Source of the DNA: Gracilibacillus alcaliphilus
GTDB lineage: Bacteria; Bacillota; Bacilli; Bacillales; Amphibacillaceae
DNA length: 64,000 nucleotides
NCBI RefSeq assembly: GCF_016909015.1
Contig: NZ_JAFBFA010000002.1
Location: 62,001-126,000, forward strand
Direction of reading: 5' to 3'
The notes under the pieces were generated by a model, which did not search any database, had not been told where the DNA came from, and saw only the letters and a list, made by a program, of their open reading frames with translations. Below are positions 41,107-50,656 of this stretch, one piece after another. Made by a program: the position numbers and the translations under genes. Position 1 is the stretch's first letter. Each line of letters starts with the position of its first letter.

Positions 41107-41514
41107 CTATAGCATTGACATCATCTGGGCCGGATCCGAATGTGACTGCTCCAGTCTCTGTTCTAGCAGTTCTTCCAGCATAAGCATGACTTTTCGACGA
41201 ATAGCTGGATTATAAAAATTGCGTTTCACTTCTTTACCTTGACAAGTAAAAAGGTAGGGAGTAAAGGCGTCCTCTGGAGTATGGGGCAGTACTCGGACAT
41301 GAAGCTGTTTCTGCTTCATCATATGCTGTAATTCCGCCTTTTCTGCGGAGGCAAGCTGCTCCATTCGCTGCAATAAAGTGATATAAGGTTCACTTATTTT
41401 AAAAGGAGAGGCTTGCTGCATGTTGATTAGGTCTTGTTTAATGACAGTCAAAGTCATTGATAAAAATAGAAAACGTGTTGCTATATTCCATTCATCTTGG
41501 GTGAAGTACTTCAT
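41107..41514 (-). CDS. yhjD: YhjD-like protein
   Basis: A 135-residue soluble helical protein similar to B. subtilis YhjD. Matching blocks are FKISEPYITLLQRMEQ, DAFTPYLFTCQGKE and RNFYNPAIRRKV. Molecular role unknown; the B. subtilis gene is reported as a LexA target and linked to sporulation. It lies divergently from yhjE, and a GAAC-N4-GTTC box covers the predicted start of transcription. A minus-strand TATAAT is at 41555-41560. Confidence 0.8.
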   Translation of the reverse strand: MKYFTQDEWNIATRFLFLSMTLTVIKQDLINMQQASPFKISEPYITLLQRMEQLASAEKAELQHMMKQKQLHVRVLPHTPEDAFTPYLFTCQGKEVKRNFYNPAIRRKVMLMLEELLEQRLEQSHSDPAQMMSML

Positions 41515-41535
41515 TTTCTATTTCCCCCCTATCAC

Positions 41536-41549
41536 GGAACGTTTGTTCT
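41536..41549 (-). promoter_or_regulatory. LexA box at the yhjD promoter
   Basis: On the minus strand AGAACAAACGTTCC matches CGAACRNRYGTTYG at 12 of 14 positions, with a perfect GAAC-N4-GTTC core, just downstream of the yhjD -10. Confidence 0.6.
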
Positions 41550-41554
41550 ATTTT

Positions 41555-41563
41555 ATTATATCA
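41555..41563 (-). promoter_or_regulatory. Extended -10 of yhjD
   Basis: TGATATAAT on the minus strand is a consensus extended -10 located about 40 bp before the yhjD start codon. Confidence 0.5.
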
Positions 41564-41693
41564 TGTATAAAATTGCAATGAAAATGGGAAAGAAAATGAA
41601 AGAGAGAAGTGAAAAATTAGGAAAATAGCGCAAAACATATTAAAATAAACTTAAGTCATATATGTAACGGCTAAAAAGGAGTTAAAGGGCAGA

Positions 41694-42353
41694 ATGATTC
41701 TATATAGTATAAATAATATTGAACATATCGATGTAGATGAAATGAAGGATTTATTTGAGGCCAATGAATATGGACAGTTAGTCGATATTTTATTGCAAAG
41801 CTATGAAAGTCTAGGCCCCCTTCCTGGATTTTTATTGCCATTTATTGAAGCCTTTCTGCCTTTCTTGCCAATTATTGCCTTTGTGATCACCAATGCAGCT
41901 GCATATGGTTTATTAGAAGGATTTTTACTATCATTATCTGGTACAAGTGCTGGGACAATCCTTGTGTTTATCCTGGTAAGGCGTTATCAACACTGGAAGG
42001 TTTTCAGGTGGTTAACGGCTAATAAACAAGTATCGAAGGTTACGAACTGGTTTACACGGCATGGTTTTGGCCCGCTGTTTCTATTGTTATGTTTCCCTTT
42101 CTCGCCATCAGCCATTATTAATGTGGTAGCAGCTTTGTCTAATGTGAAGTTTTACCAATTTGTATTGGCAGTATTACTTGGAAAGGGAGTCATGGTGTTT
42201 ACCATCTCCTTTGTCGGTGACAGTTTGGTTTCTTTTGCGCAAAATCCGATAAGAACCGTGTTGGTGGCTATCGGTGTCGTCATCCTTTGGATGCTTGGTA
42301 AATATATTGAAAACTATTTACATAGCCGATCCGAAGGGAAAAAACAAATATAA
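41694..42353 (+). CDS. yhjE: TVP38/TMEM64-family membrane protein YhjE
   Basis: A 219-residue DedA-superfamily (VTT domain) membrane protein. About six hydrophobic segments; the family core PFIEAFLPFLPIIAFVITNA, then EGFLLSLSGTSAGT, and the re-entrant-loop motif FPFSPSAIINVVAAL are visible. Related proteins move lipids across membranes; a substrate for YhjE is not established. ATG 41694 has AAGGAG twelve bases upstream. Divergent from yhjD, the same pair as in B. subtilis. Confidence 0.9.
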   Translation: MILYSINNIEHIDVDEMKDLFEANEYGQLVDILLQSYESLGPLPGFLLPFIEAFLPFLPIIAFVITNAAAYGLLEGFLLSLSGTSAGTILVFILVRRYQHWKVFRWLTANKQVSKVTNWFTRHGFGPLFLLLCFPFSPSAIINVVAALSNVKFYQFVLAVLLGKGVMVFTISFVGDSLVSFAQNPIRTVLVAIGVVILWMLGKYIENYLHSRSEGKKQI

Positions 42354-42595
42354 AAGGTTAATCATATCTGGAATTTAATTAAAACGACCGGCAACTTACT
42401 TCTCCAGCAAAACCGTAAATGTTAGAATGAAGGACTAATCAATGGAAGGTGAGGCAATAATCTCTGTTTTAGTGTCTAGAAATGATTTATCAGGGGCAGT
42501 TGTCCACAAGCTTTTTAGATAGATTGAAGGACAGATCAGAGGATCACGGAGGCTAAACATCGATAAATCTCACTTTATGAGAGGAAGGTGATAAG

Positions 42596-43126
42596 GTGTT
42601 AGTTGAAGGGAACAATATCAGCATTCGCAGGTTACAGCAGCAAGATGACCATTTATTGGCTAAATGGCTGTCAGATCCAGACGTATTAGCTTTTTATCAA
42701 GGACGTGATCGGCCATTGGATTTAGTGAAAGTACATGATGAATTTTATAGTCAAGAGAATCGGATCAAAAGATGTATTATTGAGTATCAGTGCCAGCCAA
42801 TAGGTTACTTACAATTTTATCCGTTAGATGAACAAGAGAGACAGGTCTTTCAGCTGGAGGCCAATGCTGTATATGGTATGGATCAATTTATAGGAGAACC
42901 AGCCTTTTGGGGTAAAGGAATCGGCCAGACATTTGTCCGTATGATGGCAGCTTATTTGATTAATCATGAAAGTGCGAAAAAGGTTGTCGTTGACCCGCAG
43001 CAAAGCAACCTTCGGGCGATTCGATGTTATGAAAAGTGTGGATTCGTTAAAATCAAAGTGTTAGCAGATCATGAATGGCATGAAGGTGATTTCCGTGACT
43101 GCTGGCTGATGGAGTATACAGTTTAA
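42596..43126 (+). CDS. GNAT acetyltransferase, aminoglycoside 6'-N-acetyltransferase-like
   Basis: A 176-residue Acetyltransf_8-type GNAT enzyme. The start IRRLQQQDDHLLAKWLSD, YQCQPIGYLQFYPL, the acetyl-CoA loop GIGQTFVRM and the closing NLRAIRCYEKCGFVK are typical and resemble AAC(6')-Ib-like proteins. Chromosomal copies in Bacillaceae often have other or unknown substrates, so resistance must not be assumed. GTG start with GGAAGGTGA in front. Transcribed alone with a terminator. Confidence 0.85.
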   Translation: MLVEGNNISIRRLQQQDDHLLAKWLSDPDVLAFYQGRDRPLDLVKVHDEFYSQENRIKRCIIEYQCQPIGYLQFYPLDEQERQVFQLEANAVYGMDQFIGEPAFWGKGIGQTFVRMMAAYLINHESAKKVVVDPQQSNLRAIRCYEKCGFVKIKVLADHEWHEGDFRDCWLMEYTV

Positions 43127-43220
43127 TGAAGCGACAGAGACAGATGATCACCTTCCTTAAAAAACAAGTGGTCTTATGCAAGGTTATACTGTGCTAATCG
43201 TTGACAATCTCTAAAAGAAA

Positions 43221-43262
43221 AATAGGGACCGTTTCAGAAAATGAGGCGGTCCCCTATTCTTT
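43221..43262 (+). terminator. Terminator after the GNAT gene
   Basis: AATAGGGACCG (43221-43231) pairs with CGGTCCCCTATT (43247-43257, one-base bulge), followed by CTTTTC. It lies about 95 bp after the stop. Confidence 0.7.
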
Positions 43263-43399
43263 TCCTGCGAGCAAGCTCTATGTTTACATATGCCACATAC
43301 AGCTTATTTTGATCTTGATGAAAAAAGCTGACTATTATTTGAGGTGTGCTTCAACTGTATGTTTGTCTCCAACACTTTTTTGCTTAAATACTTTATTGC

Positions 43400-43413
43400 A
43401 GAACGAATGTTTG
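43400..43413 (+). promoter_or_regulatory. LexA box at the addB promoter
   Basis: AGAACGAATGTTTG matches the SOS box CGAACRNRYGTTYG at 13 of 14 positions; only the first base differs. It abuts the extended -10 at 43412-43420. Confidence 0.65.
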
Positions 43414-43420
43414 ATAAAAT
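43412..43420 (+). promoter_or_regulatory. Extended -10 promoter of addBA
   Basis: TGATAAAAT is an extended -10; TTGCAG at 43396-43401 is too close (13 bases) for a standard -35. Confidence 0.45.
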
Positions 43421-43451
43421 GTATATATGCTAAAGAAAGTAGGTGTTTTCT

Positions 43452-46400
43452 TTGTTGCGATTTTTACTAGGAAGTGCAACGGTAAATAAAAGTAAACAAT
43501 GCTTATCAGAAATAAGAGATGATTTGAAACAAGACCCTGAAGGAATGCCGATTATCTATTTAGTTCCCGATCAGATGACTTTTCAACAGGAATACGCATT
43601 ATTGAATGATGAGGAAATTAATGGATCGATCCGAGCCCAGGTGTATAGCTTTTCACGATTAGCGTGGCGGGTGATGCAGCTAACTGGCGGGGCGACAAAG
43701 AAATATATCACATCAACAGGTATACAAATGCTTTTGCGTAAAATTGTGGAAGAGCGAACCGGGGAATGGAAAATGTTCCAAAAGTCAATTGAAAAACAAG
43801 GATTTATTGAACAATTAGAAAATATGATGAAAGAATTCAGGCATTACTGTGTGACACCAGAGATGCTGGCAGGACAGCTGTCAAAGATGGAGCAGCTACA
43901 TCATCAAACGGTAAACGAAGTAGCACTTCAACATAAATTGGATGACCTTTTTTATATTTATCAACAATTGGTACAGGCATTGCAGGGACAGTATACCGAT
44001 AGTGAAGATCAGCTGCAGCAGCTGGCGGAGAGATTAGAGCACTCTTCCTTCCTAGAAGGTACAATTGTTTATATAGATGGCTTCCATCAGTTTACTCCTC
44101 AAGAATTACTGATCTTAGAGGTCATGTTAAAGAAAGCAAAACATGTAACGGTCACCTTAACATTGGATAAAACCGATACCACAGATCCACTTGATTTATT
44201 TTATCAAACACAAGAAACATATTATCAGCTGCAGCAATTGGCAGCAGATGCAATGATTCACGTAGACACAGAATATATTAAATCCAGTCAGCAGCCAGCG
44301 TCTGCCTTTGCCCATATCGATAATCATTTCGATAGTCGTCCGGTACCAAGTATGGAAGGAAAGGCATCCGTACGATTGTCAGAGGCAGCACATCCGCGAG
44401 CAGAGGTTGAAGGGGCGGCACAGGAAATTATTCAGCTAGTGCGTGATCAAGGCTATCGTTATCGCGATTTGGCCATTCTGATTCGTGAGCCAGATGTGTA
44501 TCATGATTTAATAACAACTATTTTTCAAGATTATCAAATTCCTGTCTTTGTCGATGAAAAAAGAACGATGCTCAGCCATCCCTTTATTGAAACGATCCGG
44601 TCTTTATTAGATGTAATTGATGGTAATTGGCGCTATGAGGCGATTTTTCGTTTGTTAAAGGCTGGATTTATTCCTGAAGGCGAAAGTGATTATCCGCTTG
44701 ATCAAGAGGCAATTGATGAGTTGGAAAATTATGTACTGGAGTATGGCATCAGAGGTCGATCCAGGTGGCTAAGTGATGAGGTTTGGGTTTTTCAACGATT
44801 TAAAGGTTTTGACCAGTCAGCTCAAACCGACCAAGAACAAGCAGTTCAGACACGTATCAATGCTTACCGACAGCAAGTTGCGGCCATGCTGAAAAAGATT
44901 GATCAACAGATGAGATCGCTTCCGGGAATACAGGAGAAAGTAGTTGCCTTATTTGAATGGTTGGAGATGATTCAAGCGCCTAAGCGTTTAGAGGCAATCC
45001 GGGAACGGCATGATCAGCTAGGTCAAGTGGAACGCGGGCGTGAACAAGATCAGGTATGGGAGGCAACGATTCAATTACTTGAGGAAATGACAGAAGTAGC
45101 GGGTGAAGAAAATCTGGAACTTACTACATTCCGTAAGGTGTTAGATTCCGGCATAGAGGCATTGCGCTTCTCCCATGTTCCGCCAAGTATTGATCATATT
45201 GTAGTCGGTTCGGTGGATCGTTCACGGATGCATAATATTAAATGCGCCTTTTTACTAGGGGTAAATGAAGGAACTTGGCCGATGAAGCCCCAGGGAGATG
45301 GCTTGATTTCGGAAGAGGACCGCTCGATTTTACAATTGCAAGGCATTCAGCTGGCTGCAGGTAGTAAACGTCAATTATTGGATGACTGGTTTTATGTCTA
45401 TTTGGCATTTACACTTCCTTCTGATTATTTGTGGATTAGCTACCCAATCAGCAATGAGGAAGGGAAGCAAAAGGCACCGTCACCATTGGTCAAGCGAGTC
45501 AAAGAGTGGTTTCCAGATCGAATAGCAGGCCTCTTTTTACAAGATCCCGAAGAAATGGCGGAAGCAGCTCGGTTTGTCACCACGCCTGTGAAGACAAGGG
45601 GCGCTATGACCGCTCAATTAGCCAGAAAATTACGCGGTTATCCGATCGATCCTGTCTGGGAATATGTCTTAAATTGGTATATTGACAAATCCGAACACCC
45701 TTTACTGCAACAGCGTGTACTGCAGAGCTTATTTTATGAAAACAAGCCAAGAGATCTTGCCAAGGATACAGTTCAAGCCTTATATCCAAAGGAAGTCAAG
45801 GCCAGTGTATCAAGGCTGGAAATGTATCATCGTTGTTCTTATCAACATTTTGCTAAATACAGCCTAGGCTTAGAAGCACGGCCAACTTATAAACTGGATG
45901 CCCCAGATATAGGGCAATTATTCCATGAAGCCTTAAAACAGATTACCGAATGGATTCAACAAGAAAATAAGCAGTTTGCCAATATTTATAATGAAGAAGC
46001 TCAAAAATATGCCCGTCGTGCTATTAAAGAATTAGCGCCAGTTTTACAGCATCAGATCCTGCATAGTTCTAATCGTTATCAGTATATTCAACAAAAGCTG
46101 GAAAGCATTATTGCCCGAGCAACTTATGTATTGAGTGAACAAGCACGTAAGACAGATTTTGCGCCTGTTGGTTTGGAAGTAGGTTTCGGTTATCCTAATC
46201 AGTTGGCACCATTACAGATCGATTTACCGAATAATCATCAATTATTGCTGCGTGGCCGAATAGACCGAGTAGATCAAGCGATAGAAAATGAACAATTATA
46301 CTTGCGAATCATTGACTATAAATCCAGTGAACGAGGTTTAAGTTTGACGGATGTATACTATGGCATTGCTTTACAAGTGCTTGCTTATTTGGATGTGGTT

Positions 46401-46925
46401 TTACAAAATGCGGAAAACTGGTTAGGCAAACCTGCCGAACCTGCAGGTGTATTGTATTTCCACGTCCATAATCCGATGATAGCTGCAAATGATCTGCTGC
46501 CTGCAGATAAATTGGAACAGGAAATGCTGAAAAAGTTCAAGATGAAAGGCCTATTAGTCAATGAAACGGACATTATCAGGATGATGGACAACACACTAGA
46601 ATCAGGACGAAGTAACATTGTTCCAGCTGGTTTCAGTAAAACAGGCTCTATTTACAAAGGATCAAATGTAGCAGAGCGGGAAGTGTTTAACGAGCTGCGA
46701 CAATATATACATCATTTGATGCGACAATCTGGTCTGCACATCACAGAAGGGAAAGTAGAGCTGAATCCGTTCCAGCAAAAACAGCATACTGCTTGTACGT
46801 TCTGTGATTATCGCTCGGTCTGTCAGTTTGATCCTACTTTAACAGAGAATAATTATCGCAAACTAAAAGATATGAAGGACGAAGAAGCAATCAGTGCTAT
46901 GAGAAGAGGTGATTTCCATGCCTGA
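43452..46925 (+). CDS. addB: ATP-dependent helicase/nuclease subunit AddB
   Basis: B subunit of AddAB, which resects double-strand breaks up to Chi. About 1157 residues. Visible are PIIYLVPDQMTFQQEY, SFSRLAWRVMQLTGG, YIDGFHQFTPQE, the nuclease motif RIIDYKSSERGL, and the iron-sulfur cysteines (RCSYQHF, and the CTFCDYRSVCQF cluster near 1115-1125). The N-terminal Walker A is altered: GSATVNKS in place of a GxxGSGKT-type loop, keeping Lys-Ser but not the Gly before Lys. TTG 43452 is preferred because AGGTG lies six bases before it; GTG 43443 is inside that site. Overlaps addA. A LexA-type box precedes it. Confidence 0.95.
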   Translation: MLRFLLGSATVNKSKQCLSEIRDDLKQDPEGMPIIYLVPDQMTFQQEYALLNDEEINGSIRAQVYSFSRLAWRVMQLTGGATKKYITSTGIQMLLRKIVEERTGEWKMFQKSIEKQGFIEQLENMMKEFRHYCVTPEMLAGQLSKMEQLHHQTVNEVALQHKLDDLFYIYQQLVQALQGQYTDSEDQLQQLAERLEHSSFLEGTIVYIDGFHQFTPQELLILEVMLKKAKHVTVTLTLDKTDTTDPLDLFYQTQETYYQLQQLAADAMIHVDTEYIKSSQQPASAFAHIDNHFDSRPVPSMEGKASVRLSEAAHPRAEVEGAAQEIIQLVRDQGYRYRDLAILIREPDVYHDLITTIFQDYQIPVFVDEKRTMLSHPFIETIRSLLDVIDGNWRYEAIFRLLKAGFIPEGESDYPLDQEAIDELENYVLEYGIRGRSRWLSDEVWVFQRFKGFDQSAQTDQEQAVQTRINAYRQQVAAMLKKIDQQMRSLPGIQEKVVALFEWLEMIQAPKRLEAIRERHDQLGQVERGREQDQVWEATIQLLEEMTEVAGEENLELTTFRKVLDSGIEALRFSHVPPSIDHIVVGSVDRSRMHNIKCAFLLGVNEGTWPMKPQGDGLISEEDRSILQLQGIQLAAGSKRQLLDDWFYVYLAFTLPSDYLWISYPISNEEGKQKAPSPLVKRVKEWFPDRIAGLFLQDPEEMAEAARFVTTPVKTRGAMTAQLARKLRGYPIDPVWEYVLNWYIDKSEHPLLQQRVLQSLFYENKPRDLAKDTVQALYPKEVKASVSRLEMYHRCSYQHFAKYSLGLEARPTYKLDAPDIGQLFHEALKQITEWIQQENKQFANIYNEEAQKYARRAIKELAPVLQHQILHSSNRYQYIQQKLESIIARATYVLSEQARKTDFAPVGLEVGFGYPNQLAPLQIDLPNNHQLLLRGRIDRVDQAIENEQLYLRIIDYKSSERGLSLTDVYYGIALQVLAYLDVVLQNAENWLGKPAEPAGVLYFHVHNPMIAANDLLPADKLEQEMLKKFKMKGLLVNETDIIRMMDNTLESGRSNIVPAGFSKTGSIYKGSNVAEREVFNELRQYIHHLMRQSGLHITEGKVELNPFQQKQHTACTFCDYRSVCQFDPTLTENNYRKLKDMKDEEAISAMRRGDFHA

Positions 46926-49900
46926 ATGGACGAAGGAACAGGAAGAAGCAATTTATCAATCCGGACAAGATATTCTCGTCGCAGCCGCAGCTGGATCTGG
47001 AAAGACCGCTGTATTGGTGGAACGAATTATTCAAAAATTACTCAATAAAGAAGATCCAGTCGATATCGATACCTTATTGGTAGTGACTTTTACTAATGCA
47101 GCTGCTCAGGAGATGCGGAATCGAATTGGAGCTGCGATTGAGGCTGCACTTGCCGAATATCCGCAATCGAATCATTTAAAGAAACAGCTTTCTCTGGTGC
47201 AGAATGCCTCGATTTCTACACTGCATTCCTTTTGTATGGATTTGGTGCGCAAATATGCCTACCAACTTGATATTGATCCAGGTTTTCGCATTGCCGATGA
47301 TATGGAAGCAGATTTAATTCGGCAGGATGTATTGGAGGACTTATTTGAAAGCTGGTATGGAGAACAAGAGGAAGAGAAACAAGCTGCGTTCTTCTCTGTA
47401 GTCGATCGTTTCAGCAATGACCGAAATGATTTGGAAGTAGAATCACTTATTCTTAAGATGTATGAATTCTCCATTCAGCATCCGAATCCTGATCAATGGC
47501 TTGACCAAATGGCTGAGGTATATCGAGTGAATGAAGCTACACCAGAAGCAGAATTAACATGGCTGTCCTTATTGAAGCAAGAGCTTAGTGATCAATTAGA
47601 ATTGATGGATAAACTGATTAACCAAGCACTCGATCTTACGCAGGAAGCAGATGGACCTTATCATTATGCAGAGGCTCTGGACAGCGACCAGCAGGTGATT
47701 CAGCAGGCAAAAGGGGCGATCGCACTTTCCTGGCAAGAGGCAGGTACTGTCTTTACCAGTGCGAAATTCAAAGCCTTATCTCGAAAAAAGGCAGACTGTG
47801 ACGAAGACAAAAAAGAACAGGTAAAATCTCTTCGAGAACAAGTAAAGAAGCGCTGGAAAGATATTGCCGAAGATTGGTTTACACGTGATTTGACAGGTCA
47901 TCTTCGTGATATGGAAGAACTTTACCCAACCATATATGCACTAACTGATTTGATTAAGCAATTTAAACAAGCTTATCAAGAAGCAAAAAAGGAGAAAGGG
48001 CTAGTTGATTTTGCCGATTTGGAGCACTTTGCATTAAGTATTTTATTGCAGGATAAGCAATCATTGCAGCCATCTGCAGTAGCAGAAAGCTTGAAAAAGA
48101 AATATACCGAAGTCATGGTTGATGAATATCAAGATACGAACTTAGTACAAGAGACGATTATTTCATTGGTTGCCAACCATGAACATGGCGGCAACATGTT
48201 TATGGTTGGAGATGTCAAGCAAAGTATTTACCGTTTTCGTCATGCTGAACCAACGCTTTTTATTGAGAAATATAATCGATTTGCCGACAATTCGACAGCT
48301 GGGCTCCGGATTGATTTGGCGCGAAACTTCCGCAGCCGTGAACAAGTGTTGACAGCGGCCAACTATATTTTCCGACAATTATTTGATCAAAAAGTCGGCG
48401 ATATTGAATACGATCAGGCCGCCGAACTGATCTATGGAAATAAATCATATGATGAAGTACCGTTAAAAGAACCTGATACCGAATTGATAATTATAGATCA
48501 AGAAACACAAGAGCAGGCAGCAGCAGAACAGGGAGACCCGCAGGAAACAGAAGAAGATCTAGAGAAAGCTCAGCTGGAAGCACGCGCTTATGCAGCCAAA
48601 ATCAAACAATGGATCGGCGCTAATGGAGAAGAACCGACGAAAATTGTCGATAAGCAGACGGGACAGCCGCGTCCAGTCGAATATCGTGATATTGTGATTC
48701 TGCTTCGTTCAATGACATGGGCTCCCGCTATTATGGAAGAGTTCAAGAAACAGCATATTCCTATTTATGCCGAACTGTCTAGCGGTTATTTAGCAGCGAT
48801 CGAGATTCAAGTCATGATCAGCCTGTTAAAGGTGATTGATAACCCGAGACAAGATATTCCGCTTGTATCTGTGCTGAAATCACCGATCGTCGGTTTGAAT
48901 GAAGATCAATTGACAAAAATCAGAATGACGAAGCGAGGGCTGTCTTATTACGAAGCATTAAAAATCTACCAGCAAAAAAATCACCAGCCAGAGCTGCAGC
49001 ATTTTCTTGAGCAATTAGCTCATTGGCGCCGTGAAGCAAGACAGGGCGAACTTTCGGCATTGATTTGGCGAATTTATCAAGAGACTGGTTACTATGATTT
49101 TGCAGGCGGTATGCCTGGAGGACGACAGCGACAAGCTAATTTACGCGCCTTATTTGATCGGGCAAAAAGTTATGAAGCGACCTCTTTCCGAGGCCTTTTC
49201 CGTTTTCTGCGCTTGATTGAGCGAATGGAAGAGAAAGGAGATGACCTAGGGGCTGCGAAGGCATTAGGAGAACAAGAAGATGTAGTCAGAATCATGACAA
49301 TCCATAAGAGTAAGGGATTGGAATTTCCGCTGGTCATTGTTGGGGCAATGAACAAGCAGTTTAATCAACAAGATTTACGGGCAAAATATTTGCTCCATAA
49401 AGAATGGGGCTTTGCCACCAAATATATTGATCCAATTAAACGGATTATCTATCCAACCTTGTTATATCACGGAATAAAAAAAGAAATGCAGCGCGAAATG
49501 CTGGCAGAAGAGATGCGCGTTTTGTATGTTGCATTAACAAGGGCAAAAGAAAAGGTAGTATTAGTCGGTACGGTTACATCATTTGAGAAGAAACGCAAGA
49601 AGTGGAACAGTATGGTCTCACATCCAGATTGGGTACTGCCCTCCTACTATCGTTTAGAGACGCTTAGTTATTTAGACTGGGTAGGGGCAAGTTTAGTCCG
49701 GCATCATCAAGGAACAGCATTGCGTATAACAGACGTAGATTGGAGCGCGCCAGAAGAGATCACTAAAGATCCATCCACATGGAAGATTACTGCTGTACAC
49801 CAATCAGCGTTTCAATCAGGAGAAGAGGACAGACAAGAGCAAATGGCAGAACTGCGACAGGCTATTACCGAATGGCGGCCGCTTGAACTGCCTGATCAAC

Positions 49901-50634
49901 CAATGAAAGAGCAAGTGGCAGCACATTTAGCGTTTCGTTATCCTTACCATGATTCTGCTTTCTACCGCGCCAAGCAAACCGTTACAGAGATGAAACGGCA
50001 GCGAGAAATGAAGGACAGTTATAGTGATGAACAAATCATTGCACCATTTCGGGCGCCAATTCGCAGACGGCCGCGTTTTATGCAAAAAGACAGACAGTTG
50101 ACACGGGCAGAAATTGGAACAGCTATGCATGCGGCGATGCAGCATTTGCCATTAGACAGAGAATGGACAGTTGATCAATTACAGGAATATATTGCAACAT
50201 TAGAAGCGAATGAGATGATTACCAGCGAAGAAGCAAAAGTAATTGATATTCAGTCGATTCTGTATTTCTTAAATACGGACATGGGACAACAACTGATGCA
50301 GGCAAAACAGGTAGAAAGAGAGGTTCCTTTCAGTATGACCTTGCCAGCAAAAGAGGTATATCCAGACTGGCAGGAACAAGAGCAGGAGAGAATTTCCCTG
50401 CAGGGTGTAATCGACTGTGTCATTAAAACAGAGCAAGGCTTTATTTTGTTAGATTATAAAACAGATCATATTCAAGAAGAATGGAGCGAGTCCTTAGAAG
50501 AAAAGCTTGCCCAGAGATATCAGCTGCAAATAAATTTGTATGCGAGGGCTTTAGAAGATATTTGGAAAAAGCCTGTCTTGGAGAAGTACCTGTACTTTTT
50601 TGATAAGAACCTCCTTATACAAGTAAATGCATAA
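46918..50634 (+). CDS. addA: ATP-dependent helicase/nuclease subunit AddA
   Basis: UvrD-type helicase plus nuclease subunit of AddAB, about 1238 residues. Motif I AAAGSGKTAVLVERI at about 25-39, TFTNAAAQEMRNRI, Walker B MVDEYQDTN, VGDVKQSIYRFRHAEP, TIHKSKGLEFPLV, and VLYVALTRAKEKV are all intact. The C-terminal RecB-type nuclease has GTAMHAAMQHLP, ISLQGVIDCVI and LLDYKTDHI. ATG 46918 follows GAGGTGA; upstream GTG lies within that site. It overlaps addB by 8 bp. The end of the gene lies in a 15-bp-arm palindrome shared with convergent gerPF. Confidence 0.97.
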   Translation: MPEWTKEQEEAIYQSGQDILVAAAAGSGKTAVLVERIIQKLLNKEDPVDIDTLLVVTFTNAAAQEMRNRIGAAIEAALAEYPQSNHLKKQLSLVQNASISTLHSFCMDLVRKYAYQLDIDPGFRIADDMEADLIRQDVLEDLFESWYGEQEEEKQAAFFSVVDRFSNDRNDLEVESLILKMYEFSIQHPNPDQWLDQMAEVYRVNEATPEAELTWLSLLKQELSDQLELMDKLINQALDLTQEADGPYHYAEALDSDQQVIQQAKGAIALSWQEAGTVFTSAKFKALSRKKADCDEDKKEQVKSLREQVKKRWKDIAEDWFTRDLTGHLRDMEELYPTIYALTDLIKQFKQAYQEAKKEKGLVDFADLEHFALSILLQDKQSLQPSAVAESLKKKYTEVMVDEYQDTNLVQETIISLVANHEHGGNMFMVGDVKQSIYRFRHAEPTLFIEKYNRFADNSTAGLRIDLARNFRSREQVLTAANYIFRQLFDQKVGDIEYDQAAELIYGNKSYDEVPLKEPDTELIIIDQETQEQAAAEQGDPQETEEDLEKAQLEARAYAAKIKQWIGANGEEPTKIVDKQTGQPRPVEYRDIVILLRSMTWAPAIMEEFKKQHIPIYAELSSGYLAAIEIQVMISLLKVIDNPRQDIPLVSVLKSPIVGLNEDQLTKIRMTKRGLSYYEALKIYQQKNHQPELQHFLEQLAHWRREARQGELSALIWRIYQETGYYDFAGGMPGGRQRQANLRALFDRAKSYEATSFRGLFRFLRLIERMEEKGDDLGAAKALGEQEDVVRIMTIHKSKGLEFPLVIVGAMNKQFNQQDLRAKYLLHKEWGFATKYIDPIKRIIYPTLLYHGIKKEMQREMLAEEMRVLYVALTRAKEKVVLVGTVTSFEKKRKKWNSMVSHPDWVLPSYYRLETLSYLDWVGASLVRHHQGTALRITDVDWSAPEEITKDPSTWKITAVHQSAFQSGEEDRQEQMAELRQAITEWRPLELPDQPMKEQVAAHLAFRYPYHDSAFYRAKQTVTEMKRQREMKDSYSDEQIIAPFRAPIRRRPRFMQKDRQLTRAEIGTAMHAAMQHLPLDREWTVDQLQEYIATLEANEMITSEEAKVIDIQSILYFLNTDMGQQLMQAKQVEREVPFSMTLPAKEVYPDWQEQEQERISLQGVIDCVIKTEQGFILLDYKTDHIQEEWSESLEEKLAQRYQLQINLYARALEDIWKKPVLEKYLYFFDKNLLIQVNA

Positions 50635-50656
50635 GGAAGTTACTTCCTTATGCATT
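50626..50656. terminator. Palindrome spanning both stop codons of addA and gerPF
   Basis: AATGCATAAGGAAGT (50626-50640), one T, then ACTTCCTTATGCATT (50642-50656): a perfect fifteen-base inverted repeat containing the TAA codons of both convergent genes. Probably a bidirectional end-of-transcription structure. Confidence 0.65.
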
